From Perkinsus marinus ATCC 50983 (Eukaryota; Perkinsozoa; Perkinsida; Perkinsidae): DNA of 64,000 nt. The position numbers and the translations under genes are program-made. The notes beneath the pieces are model-generated. The model ran no database searches. It saw only the letters and a program-made list of their open reading frames with translations, and was not told where the DNA came from. Within the stretch, counting starts at the first letter, position 1; every line of letters starts with the position of its first letter. Shown piece by piece: positions 1-9,635 of the stretch. The stretch lies in contig NW_003210321.1 in assembly GCF_000006405.1 (NCBI RefSeq), forward strand, positions 236,751 through 300,750. The letters run 5' to 3'.

Positions 1-498
1 GTTGACGAAGTTGTCCGTGTTACTTTCTGGTTCTTCCCCCGCGAAATGGTGGTCGGTATACACTGGGTGAGCTTGACTGTCAGCCACGACTTTCGATGCT
101 TCTTGAAGGTTTTCTCGTTCATCGCCGCCCTCGGAGCGATCACCATTGGTGTATCGTCGGTACCGTCTCTAGCCAACAGAAGGGTGGTGAAGGCCGGAGT
201 AGTCATGGCGACCATCGCGATCGTATATCAGCTCATTATCCGTACCGTGGCCTTTGGTGAGACAGGGGTCTTATACAAATCTATTTATAGCAATGTCCAT
301 GTCGCAGAAGCCTGGTGCTCCTGCAACGCGGGCGCCACCTTTGTACCAGCTTTTCCAGGTGCCTGGGACCCTCGTTCGATGACATGCATCGTATTTGCAA
401 TTATCGTGAGGATGTATTCGCCAGAAGCCAAGATGGATGATGGCCCGTCCTTATTCGGCGCCTGGGTGGCCACTGCTACCTCCTCTTATTCATCGTGA
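1..498 (+). CDS. 3' part of an unidentified membrane protein gene (5' truncated by window)
   Basis: The reading frame is open from base 1 with no upstream start, so the 5' end is probably outside the window. The first ~75 residues contain two hydrophobic stretches (FIAALGAITIGV near base 115; VVMATIAIVYQLII near base 200), suggesting membrane segments. The frame stays open to a TGA at 496-498. Candidate introns (67-108; about 257-307) would instead give a TGA at 380-382, and the second half of the unspliced frame is not membrane-like, so the shorter spliced end is plausible. It could also be an extra N-terminal exon of the next gene, but that gene looks complete without it. No family recognised. 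Confidence 0.35.
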   Translation, partial: VDEVVRVTFWFFPREMVVGIHWVSLTVSHDFRCFLKVFSFIAALGAITIGVSSVPSLANRRVVKAGVVMATIAIVYQLIIRTVAFGETGVLYKSIYSNVHVAEAWCSCNAGATFVPAFPGAWDPRSMTCIVFAIIVRMYSPEAKMDDGPSLFGAWVATATSSYSS

Positions 499-1820
499 TG
501 TTTCCCATTCAGGTTGTTTCTCTTCGTGTTCCGCCTTTTGCCGCCCTTATCGCTCCCGTTACGATCAGCATCATCACCATGGAGCTCTTCGGAGCCCCGG
601 TCATCAGCGCTGAGAGGGCGACCACAGCAGTGAGTCGGACAAGAGTTGCATGTGCACGCACGCGCAGTTCTTCACGACAGGTTTTGGCACTACTGTTACT
701 ACAGGCAGCAGCTAATCAGATTAATTCTGTTGCTGATTTCTTCAATGGTGTAGATGATATTCACACTGCTTCTGATCGAAGCTTGGTAGACGGCATACTA
801 ACTCCTAAGGCCATGGCATGGTCCGCTGTCGCCCTCACTGGCCTCTCCGGAGCCTTGCTCCTTGTGAACATCCCTGAGATCGAAAGCTCCTATCGGGGAT
901 ACGCCACTCTTTCCTGGATAGCTCAAGCCTCCTTTGCAGTGAGTTTCGGGAGACTGCAGGGACCGTCGAATTCGTTTGTAGATTCTGTATACCTCCGGTC
1001 CGTTTCCTCTCAAGTACTATGCAATGGGAGATTTGGTCATGTATGTATGGGAAAACTTTTCTGGACGCATATTGGATTCGCTTCAGTCTCTTAGCATTCG
1101 GTCCTTCCGTGAGTGTTTTGATGGCTCTGTGGGCGAGCGACCCCACCAGATCGCTTCCGGTCCTCCTTGATGTATTCGCCTTCACGCTGCCCAGCATTCT
1201 TGTCACTATTGGTGTAAGAAACGGGCTTGGGTCTTAGCAGATTTGCATACCTAATGCTTCCATTGCATTAGGTTCTCAATGCGAACAACATCCGAGATTT
1301 GGATTCTGACGCCGCTGTGGGCATCTATACTGTCGCCAACATTCTCGGTCATAGATGGTGTCGCATGTGAGCTTGTTAAGCGTGGCAAACTCGAATTTCC
1401 TCAGCCCAGTTACTTCGGAGTCCTACAGTTGCTGCCACATATTATCTGCCTCTGGTTGGCCTCTGCTTACCATTGTTACGGTATCCTATTTTCTCTCGCT
1501 GTTATTCCGAGATCCCTATCTACTATGTGAGCACCTCGCATGCCTCGACTCGTGAACTGGTTCCTTGTGCTTACTCAGATCACGTATTTGCCTGAGCCCT
1601 CAGAGTGATCCTGAATACAAAATGGTGGTGAAATATGCATCTCATACAACTCTTATGTATGGCCTGGCCTCAGCTATGGGCATATCAACAGCTCCCATCG
1701 GAGTCGGCTTGGACCAGGTGAGATCGTTTAGTCTTCGGGTCGATTTTGAATTTTCAGGTCAGCTCGGGCGGGGTCCTCGCTACCTCAGCTGTGATCGGCT
1801 TATTGTATTGTGTCGGTTAG
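498..1820 (+). CDS. UbiA-family prenyltransferase, MenA/UBIAD1-like
   Basis: Integral membrane enzyme expected to transfer a polyprenyl chain from a prenyl diphosphate to an aromatic acceptor, as in quinone synthesis. About eight exons; clear introns at 631-681, 938-980, 1038-1086 and about 1213-1271. The first Asp-rich motif reads NQINSVADFFNGVDD, followed by a basic R..G.L segment. A conserved GPFPLKYYAMGDLV block follows. The second motif is NNIRDLDSDAAVGIYT, closely like the MenA NN-RD-D--AGK-T block. Several hydrophobic helices lie between and after, and the last exon ends VIGLLYCVG-stop. The ATG at 498 puts the family RPPF..L..PV region at the N terminus and gives roughly 330 residues, normal for the family. 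The prenyl acceptor cannot be told from sequence; MenA-like is a better match than COQ2-like. Confidence 0.8.
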
Positions 1821-1891
1821 GAACTTAACTGTGTGGAGTTGCTCCTATGTCTGAATTCCGGTTTTTCTCACTGATGAGGTTGATGGTAGTT

Positions 1892-1991
1892 NNNNNNNNN
1901 NNNNNNNNNNNNNNNNNNNNNNNNNNNNNNNNNNNNNNNNNNNNNNNNNNNNNNNNNNNNNNNNNNNNNNNNNNNNNNNNNNNNNNNNNNN
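1892..1991. other. Assembly gap (100 N)
   Basis: Exactly 100 N between the UbiA gene and the F-box gene. A 100-base run is a common placeholder for a gap of unknown length, so spacing between these genes is unknown. Confidence 0.99.
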
Positions 1992-2108
1992 TATAGAGGC
2001 GATGTCGAGAAATAGTGTCACCGCTAACTGTGACTCAAGCTTGGGTTTGCTCCCAATGCACGGCGATAAATTCCATCGCTCCAGCAGTTGGGTTTCCTCC
2101 AACGGGGC

Positions 2109-3305
2109 ATGGTAGTGGCGGATATCTCCCTTGTAGGTGTGTTTTTTGCTCGCATGGTCAGTGACTGTCCAAGAGACCAGTGGCTTTGCTCAGCTGACCT
2201 CGTCCGGCACGTGTCCTCATTCTTGTATCAGTCTGATGTGTGCAGCCTGTGGCGAACGTGTAAGCTGTCTTATGAGCATCTCCACGTGGGTTCGCTCTTG
2301 TGGTTGCCGAACATATTCTTACTGGATGGTGATGATGAGGAAATCAACGAGCGTTTGGCTGAGGTCTGCCCAGATTCGGTGAGGTTCATCCGAGTTCCCA
2401 TTCAGAGTCCTCAAAGTGTGAAGGCTCTCCTTCCCTTTCTACCCCACATCTCTGGGCTTGGTATCGAAATCTCAAGCGCTGCTGCAGCCGAACAGTTGAA
2501 GGAAAGCCTAGGGGAATTCCGTGGCCGTCTGGAACGTATTTGGGTGGAATACTCTGTGGAAATCGATGAATGTATCGATTACATTGGGGAGAGCTGCAAG
2601 GAGGTCTATCTAGCTTCTACTGGTTCATCATACATAACTGTTGAGCTTGGTACGAAGGTTGAGGAGGTCGTCCTGGCCGGTAAGCTCAGCTGCAAGACGC
2701 TACGGTGTCTCGCGGCGTTACCTAGCAACCAGTTGATCATATTGGACCTCTCACACTGCCGTTTGCCGCACCGTATGGAAGTCAGTGTAGATGACATCTT
2801 GGAACGTCATCACGGGTCGTTGAGCTATATGGCCTTCAAGTACTTCCCACTACCCTTGTCTCGTCTTGCTGGTGTCGGCGCGAGGTACCCGAGGCTTGTG
2901 TGTTTTCCCAAGCTTGTTAGAGGGCTCGACGTTATGCAGGTGGTCCTCACTGATCTGTCGCCGAGGATGACCTTCAGTGCTCCTACTGGTAGTAGAGAGG
3001 ACTACTTCTCTCGCTTTGACCATCTGCCTTTGATCGGTTGGAGCGAATTTGGCGTTTTCGCTTCCACATTGGCAATCTTCGACTTCTGTGAGCTGGAGGC
3101 AACTTGGGCCTCTCTGGCTGGGGAAATCAAGGGCTTGTGGGCAGCTGCGGCCAAGTCTGTTGAGCAGCTCTATGGAGACTATAGGAAGTACGTACCTGCA
3201 TCCAAACTGCCTGCAGCTTCCTTCGATCTCGAGCTGTCCAGCGACTCTGGCTCCGCAGAAGTTGATGACGATAACAGCAGGTCTTCTACTTCGTCAGACC
3301 TTTGA
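2109..3305 (+). CDS. F-box-like protein, intronless
   Basis: One uninterrupted frame of about 400 codons, unusual in this intron-rich window. Near the N terminus a stretch with the pattern LCSADLVRHVSSFL...C.LWRTCKLSYEHL resembles an F-box (L-P-dL...ifs.L...dl...s.vcr.w), the part that would bind SKP1. The rest has scattered Leu-rich segments (ILDLSHCRL; VEEVVLAGKL) like degenerate substrate-binding LRRs, and ends in an acidic Ser-rich tail (SSDSGSAEVDDDN). Starts are possible at 2088 and 2109; the 2088 start lies close to the assembly gap, so the N terminus is uncertain. The F-box call is by pattern only; a role in substrate selection for ubiquitination is inference. Confidence 0.6.
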   Translation: MVVADISLVGVFFARMVSDCPRDQWLCSADLVRHVSSFLYQSDVCSLWRTCKLSYEHLHVGSLLWLPNIFLLDGDDEEINERLAEVCPDSVRFIRVPIQSPQSVKALLPFLPHISGLGIEISSAAAAEQLKESLGEFRGRLERIWVEYSVEIDECIDYIGESCKEVYLASTGSSYITVELGTKVEEVVLAGKLSCKTLRCLAALPSNQLIILDLSHCRLPHRMEVSVDDILERHHGSLSYMAFKYFPLPLSRLAGVGARYPRLVCFPKLVRGLDVMQVVLTDLSPRMTFSAPTGSREDYFSRFDHLPLIGWSEFGVFASTLAIFDFCELEATWASLAGEIKGLWAAAAKSVEQLYGDYRKYVPASKLPAASFDLELSSDSGSAEVDDDNSRSSTSSDL

Positions 3306-3726
3306 GTAGATCTGTATGGCACATTGCAGCTGTCTGGACGTGTCGCTGAGTCTGAGCAAGCCTGGTGGCCTTCCAGGATGTCTCAAAGGGCAGTCGCTGG
3401 CTGGCTGTTGTGACAAGGGGATGTTATACGATGACAGGTTCCAAGAGCTTGTTGATTTTCCCACCGTTTCAATGATCACTAGTCAGTCTCCAGTTACATG
3501 GTAATAGAGTTTCGGCCGTAAACAGCTGTTTGATTCACTCTGTCGTGGTGATGTTCATAAATCCACTTTGGGGGGGAGGTGACGAGACATGTGGTTCAAG
3601 GTACTGCGGCTCATTGGTGCAGTGATTCTCTAAGAACTGAGAATCTCAGTCTGCTTTTCTCCTTTTTTAGTTCTATCACTCTCGCTTTTGAGAGGACCCT
3701 GCATCAAGGAATTCACAGACGCCGCA
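3306..3726. other. Intergenic region
   Basis: About 420 bases between the F-box gene and the likely first exon of the LRR gene. I see a G run near 3570 and a T-rich tract near 3655-3670 but no gene or repeat that I can support. Confidence 0.5.
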
Positions 3727-4790
3727 ATGAGTTTCCCCAACAGCAGACGGGCGGCCTCGGAAGCCGATGAAGGTGGCCAAAGAGGTAATAGTATTCAATG
3801 ATGAGATATGGGTATAAGGATTGGAAGGCTGAGGGAACATGGTTTCTGGCAATCGTCTGGTCTGCTGTGTTGGTGAATTTGGTGAAGGCGTGGTAACTGG
3901 TAGTGAGTGGGTTGAGATGTCCGCTGACGTCAATGAGGGAGTGGGGACCACAACGGTACAGGCACCAGGTCTCGGCTTGAGCTCGCCAGACGATCTCGAG
4001 GAGCTCAGGAGTCGAGACGCTCAGCGTATCACCTCCATGGATCTGTCTCACAACCTCATTACGTCCTTGCGGGGCTTCGCCAAGTTCACAGGGTTGGTCG
4101 AACTTAGACTCTCTGGCAATCGTGTGAAGAGCCTCGACGGCTGTTTGGATGGTTTGGCTCACCTTAAGCATCTAGACCTGAGCTACAACCGTCTTACCTC
4201 TCTTGAGGACGCGGGCTCGAGTTTTGGTAACCTCATGGCCCTTGAGAGACTCGAGCTGCAGGGTAACAGCATAAGTCAACTGCTGGGTCTTCAGCAGGTA
4301 TCATCCTCCTCGTCGTCGCCGTTGCCGTCCATATCGTATTTTTGTCAGTGCTGGCGTCCTCCTCCTCCTCAGTCTTCACCACTCGACGCTTCTGAGAGTA
4401 TGCTCCCTGGTGTCACCTATCTAGACCTTCGAGATAACCGCATCGAGGATTCAACACAGCTACTGTATATATCAGGGATGACTATAAAACAAGTGAGTTG
4501 AATATTTTCGTGGCGCGTGACGATAATGCCCTCAGTTGCTCATGCGTGGGTCTCGAGAGCACCGCAATACGATATGCGAAGACGCGAACTACCGTCTGAT
4601 GGTGCTGCAGACTTTACCGGATATCGAGGTCTTGGATGGGAGAATCGTCACGGAAGATGAACGGAGGGAGGCTAGGAGCAAAGCTCTTGTTATGCTGCGG
4701 TGCACGAGGAAGGAGGAGACGGTGAAGTTACCCGCAGATCGAACAGGTGCCTTTAGGGAGGGCCGATGGACGAGGCCATGGGGGAGTTAA
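3727..4790 (+). CDS. Leucine-rich-repeat protein with LRRcap
   Basis: Short LRR protein of the U2A'/ANP32/dynein-LC1 type. Repeats follow the SDS22-like spacing: ITSMDLSHNLITSLRGF, LVELRLSGNRVKSLDGC, LKHLDLSYNRLTSLED, LERLELQGNSISQLLGL, then VTYLDLRDNRIED. The C-terminal motif YRLMVLQTLPDIEVLDG is an LRRcap. A 51-base Ser/Pro-encoding stretch at about 4297-4347 begins GT and ends AG and is divisible by three, so it may be an intron or a loop. A clear intron runs from about 4493 to 4537. Two starts are possible: ATG 3727 (MSFPNSRRAASEADEGGQR, then an intron to the LRR exon) or ATG 3839 directly. I prefer 3727 because it avoids a Cys/Gly-rich leader. The partner is unknown. Confidence 0.7.
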
Positions 4791-4820
4791 TCAGAAGCTG
4801 TTTTGGTTGTAGTCGCAGCA

Positions 4821-4993
4821 GTGTGGGGATATATGCACGTGGCCAACTTCATGTGTTGCTAGGAATATGGAAATTTTGAGAAAATTATCGTTGATTTTTG
4901 TATAGTTATACCCAAAATCGTCGGAGTTTTTCATAATATAGTGAGGGAACTTACGAGCTCAGTTGAGGAAACCAAACATACATTCCTACATTG
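4821..4993 (+). mobile_element. MITE-like element, family A (copy A1)
   Basis: This 173-bp copy begins GTGTGGGGATATATGCAC and ends with an ACATACATTCCTACA-type terminus preceded by CTCAGTTGAGGAAAC. The same ordered blocks (TGTGG...ATGCAC; CAACT-CATGTGTTG; CTCAG-TGAGGAAA; ACATATATTCC-CCAACAC) recur in five other places in the window. The two ends are imperfect inverted repeats. No coding capacity. Confidence 0.7.
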
Positions 4994-5132
4994 AGTCGCA
5001 GTGTGGTAGACTTGAGTATTACATAGCTGATGTAGAGTATTAGCCTCTAAGACGGCAGAGCGGAATACTACTATATGCGTCCGATTATAATAACCGATGA
5101 GCGCTTATACAGTCTGTGCTCTATTGGGTTGA

Positions 5133-8100
5133 GTGGTTGGGTCTGTCAGGTGGTACTCTGGCTCAACACAGCACGAGGCGGTCTGCTTCTCACTTGAGAA
5201 ATCCGTGGGTGGATACATCACGATCGACTGGATCAAGGGTGGTAGATGGGCAGTGGCTCAATCGCAGGGAGTGAGCTCGTCAGGAGAAGGCAGCGTCAGA
5301 GCCGCTTGGGGGAGGAAGGAGCAGCTTGAGCCGGAGTCAGCAGGTCGAGGCTGTCGAGAGCCTATCTACCCAAAACGACTCTGCGGAAGCGAATCGGCGA
5401 ATACAGGTAAGATGGTTGGGCTTTCGTGATGATGACTCCGATGATATTATAGGGAGATGAGCATAGGGAGTGCGAGAGGCAGGTGAGGCAGCTGAGGGCG
5501 ATGGTCGCGACTATGCAGGAACACTATGAAGCTATGGTAAGGTTGGCTAGAGGACATCGGCAGGGCCTTCTCCTCAGCTGAGGGAGGCCTCGGCCAGACT
5601 GGACGGTACTCGGGACCAGCTGGAGGCGATTGAGGAGGAGCGCCGTCGTCTAGAAGTAGGGCGAGGGAGAAGGTGTGGATAACAGGCGGGCTTGCAGGCT
5701 TCAGTGAAGCATAGTGAGAAGGCTAAATTGAAGCACGAGGCGGCTCTGGCAAAGGACCTCAAGCTGCTCGAGGCCGACATGGAGAAGAGGAACAGACGAT
5801 TGAAGACTCTCGAGGAGAATCTCACTAAAAGCGAGCAGGAGGGGCAGGAGGCGCATAAGCTGGTGGAAGAGCTCCAGCGAGAGAAGGAGGAGTTGTTGTA
5901 AGAGCACCTGAGTGACAACTGCATCGGCAGCGAATGTCACGTAACAGGAGGGCGAAGGAAGATCTGATCACAAAGTGCTCCAACATGGAGGAGAAAGTCA
6001 AAGACTTGGAGGAATCCATGCGGAAAATGGGAGAGCTGGAGTTGGAAGTGAGCAGTTTGAAGGCCCGCAAGGCAGAGGTAAGTTGACGGTGCCGCGTGGG
6101 CTACTCGACTGCGACATTTCAGGAGCCCGTAGCGGCTCCTGTTAAGCCGTCACGAGAGGATGTATCGGCTGAGGTGGAGGCGGCTAAACGCGAGGCTATT
6201 GGGGTTGTGGAGGAGAAGGCATCTCGATTGGAGGGAGAGGTCGCTGATTTGAAGAGGGAGCTTCAGGTGGTCCTCGGAGGTTCGATACCAACTAGATATC
6301 TGCTATGGGCTCCAGTGTGATACAGTATCTAGCCTTGGAATGTGCACGTTGCCCATTGTCGATGGATGAGGAGCACTTGGTGTGGTATTAGACGAGCCGT
6401 GGTATCGGGTCACCCGTCTTATCTCTGCGGCATTCTTCCCTTTTTGAACTTGGAAGTTGTTCTTCTGATGTCTCAGGAGCGTAGAGAGCAAATAAGATGT
6501 CAGCGGCAGGCCTATGCGGCGTTGGAGGAGCAGTTTCGACTCAAGGCTGAAAGGGACGAGAGCAGGGTGACAGAGCTGACTGCTCAGTTGGAGAGCGAAA
6601 GGCAGATGAGTAAGCTTTCATGAATCTTGGAAAAGAACTTTATACTCCTTCCGCGAGGATTCTCTGTAGCTCTTGGGGCCACCACCTGTCCGTTGATCTG
6701 AATACAGATTTCACTGCTTCGAATGTCAGCTAGTTGGAAATCCTGTGGTTGGTTCTACTTCGACTATGCCCCGGGATGTGCTTTCGTGACGTTGTTTCTG
6801 TGATGCCTTCAGAGGAAGCCATAGAGGCTAAGCTGCGGAAGGTTGAAGAGGAGCTGGACAGAGAGAAGGTCTCAAGCCGAGAATTACGGACAACAGTTGA
6901 GGACAGGGACAGGGTGGTGGCGGTGGAGGCAGCAGGGAGGGAGCGAGAGATCGAGGAGCTGAGAAGGGAGCTTAACAAGGCGAAGGAAGAGGCCCATAAG
7001 CATAGGAAGGCTCTGAGGTGGGTCGCCTTGGTGAATTTGTGGGGCATTTTGTGAGTTGTTCAGGATGGTAGAATTGGAGGTCACTAAAGACATAGAGCGG
7101 ATGGTGACGGAGCACGGTAAGCAGCGGAGTAAGCAACAAAAAGAGCATGAGGCGGAGGTGAAGGCGCTGAGGGATGTCCATGAGAAGGAAGTGAATCGGC
7201 TGAATGAAGAAATAGCCGGCAAGGAGAAGGAGGTCGTGGGCCTAGCTGCAAGTGTGGAACATGAAATGACCAAGGCTAGGGAATTCAAGGTGGTTTTTTG
7301 GGCTTTACGAGATGTTGTCTCGACTATGGACGATCAGGAGGCGACTTCGGCTCTGAGGAAAGATCTCCTTGTGGCATGCAAGCAGTTGGAAAAGGAGGCC
7401 CAACAAGAGGCAATACTGCAGAGGAAGGTCCAGGGGCTCCAAGCTGAGCTCGAGAGGCTCAAGGTGGAGACCGAGAGTGAGAGAGGGGAGAGGAGTAGAC
7501 GAATGGAGGAGTATGAAGCGATAGTGGGTCTAGGGATGAGGTGGACGGTTGGTATCTCCTGAAGGAAGGTATCGGAGCTAAGGAAGAAAGCGGCAGATGC
7601 TGAGAGGGCGAGAGAGGCTGCGGAGGCTATCCGATGTGCTCATGATGAGAATATGAAAGGTGCCCGTCGACGCGAAGAAGAACTGGAGAGCAAGGTAAAG
7701 GGTCTGGAGGAGCTGGTAAGAAGGGGAAGGAAGTGTTACGCTTCGCAGCTGTCTCGGAAGGTACGGAAGCACGCAATCGAAGCAACAGTGAAGGAGAGGA
7801 TGGTAGCAGACAGCGCAGAGCACGTGAAGGCTCTGAAGAAGCAAATACAGGGCCTAGAGGCGGACCTGGAGCAGTGCCAGAAGGAGAGGAAGAAGCGAGA
7901 CAGGTGAGTGCTTGCTGTGGAGTGCAACAAGAAGTCGTTGGTCGGTATAGGGATTGGCAGTCCTTGCTCGATGAAGAGGTTAGTAAGGCTGATCGAGCCA
8001 GGGATAAACTCGCACCTACAGAAGAGAAGTTGGCTGCAGCAGAGGGGGAGGTGGGCCTCATGCAGTGGACGAGGTGAACATGCTCATCTCCACCGATCAG

Positions 8101-8587
8101 GTTGAAAGGCTCCGCGAGGAAGTATCACAGAAAGATGAATCGTTACGGTATGTCACTTCTGAGGTGGAAGAGATGCGGAGAGCAATGCAGGAGGACACTG
8201 ATATCAAAGTGGCAGAGGTGGAAAGAAGACTCAACCGTGAGCATGAGAAGGTGAGAGGCCACTGTGTTCAACTATATCTACGACGTGCTTGCTTTTTTTG
8301 ACAAAGTCACCAATAGAAGCTGTGTCAGGCAGGAGGTTTGCTGCATATTAGTGTTGGATGTGTTTTTTCAGAGTCTGTTAGAGCTCGACAGGAGAATAGA
8401 AGAGGCACAGCAGCGGAACGATCGAGAAGTGGCCAGGCTGTCCCGTGATCGGGAGGTGCGTGAGCTACTCGAACCTATGACTCATTCAATATTATATCGC
8501 CTGCAGGCTATGAAGCGTAGAGCGCATGTGGCGGAGGAGCGTGTGAAACACGTGGAAAAGGAGCTGAGGACTGTTCTCAACGAGTAG
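5133..8587 (+). CDS. Long coiled-coil protein, many small exons
   Basis: About a dozen exons joined by GT-AG introns of 40-60 bp (for example 5411-5456, 5886-5949, 6080-6120; a longer one about 6268-6476) encode almost continuous heptad-rich, Glu/Lys/Arg-rich helix: ERRRLEASVKHSEKAKLK, LEADMEKRNRRLKTLEENL, VEEELDREKVSSRELRTTVE, ERVKHVEKELRTVLNE-stop. Total is roughly 900 residues. The N-terminal exon is not settled, since an in-frame TGA lies just upstream of the frame coding QQVEAVESLSTQND, so the start must come through an additional splice near 5.1-5.3 kb. No motor head, FERM or other globular domain is visible. Such proteins are often cytoskeletal or centrosomal, but nothing here identifies which. 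Confidence 0.65.
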
Positions 8588-9635
8588 GAGCATGTTGTTC
8601 TCGAGCCGACGGAACTGTTACTTCGTGACTCCCACTCTACAGCTCTCAATCGTCAAGAATTGCAATGTACTTATTCCGGCTCATCAGATATGAGCATTTG
8701 AAAGTCCAATGCGAAGCGAAAATGCGACGGGCGGCAGATCTACTCCTTGAGAGCGGCCTGACATGACTTGAGTCTTTCTTGACGATATTCACACCACTGT
8801 CCAGTACAGTATAACCAGTTGAATTCACAATATCTCATCTTTCATGGTTAAACCGTGGTACTAGTTGTGTCGAGTTACTCCGCATTCTGTAGTGTTCTGT
8901 TGTTCCGCGAAGTGGTTCACACAGACAGCGCCGCCTGGGATGTGTAGACTGGCTTTAATCACGTTAGTGTGTCTCATTTCCTCGTTGGAAGTGAAGCCAA
9001 CCAATTTATCAGGAAGTTGCCATTCGTCATCTCTCAGGGAGAACGCCCGAGATAAACCACAGAATGCTAGTAGCATCTGAACCATCGTAGCATCATACTA
9101 CGATGGCTATATGTAGCGACATCTGGAACCTGCGGGCAGGGCCCGCCACTTTAACCACTCAACCAAAGTGTCAAAAATATTGACTTTCACACACGGATCC
9201 CGCTAATCACGGTCAGGAAAGGTGCCACTGTCATTCGAGTTCTACCACACTACTTACGAATTACATTACAGCTCTGGTCACAGGTTTCATTACACCTCAT
9301 ACAGACGAAGTGAATGTTTTCTTTCAGCGCTAAGCCATACTTATCAGGACACGCGATAATTCGCTCACAGTTTCATTTCTGATAGACTTTTTTCGCAGGG
9401 CTAGGCTAAAATTGAAAACAGATCTCCTCACGATGTACCGCCAGGCTCTCGACATTAGGAGGAGCACAGTTGAACCTACGGCCTTACTCGTATCAACGGC
9501 GTTGATAGTAAACTGACTGCCAAGTAACAGACAGTAAAGAGAGGAAACTTCCCACATTCTTTATCTTAATGAAGCAACAACTTGCGAGTGCTTATAGATA
9601 AGCGATTCAGTGAGAGAAATATCAATACCAACTCA
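8588..9635. other. Intergenic region between convergent genes
   Basis: About 1 kb between the coiled-coil gene (+) and the DXR stop (-). The only structured element I see is a tRNA-like fold at 9117-9172, listed separately. The palindrome-like CATCGTAGCATCATACTACGATGG at about 9083-9106 can form a short hairpin. Confidence 0.5.
9117..9172 (-). ncRNA. Truncated tRNA-like sequence
   Basis: On the minus strand a perfect box-A sequence TGGTTGAGTGG follows GACACTT. The 3' end reads AGATGTCG, and GACACTT can pair with AGATGTC (six of seven including a wobble). Between them, GCGGGCCCTGCCCGC forms a perfect 6-bp hairpin, and a partial box B (GGTTCCA) follows. At 56 nt it lacks a normal anticodon arm, so it is not a standard tRNA gene; more likely a decayed tRNA or a SINE-type relic. 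Confidence 0.3.

Noticed and set aside
3713-4171. 152-codon minus-strand frame over the LRR gene
   Set aside because: It is antisense to a well-supported LRR exon and shows no domain of its own.
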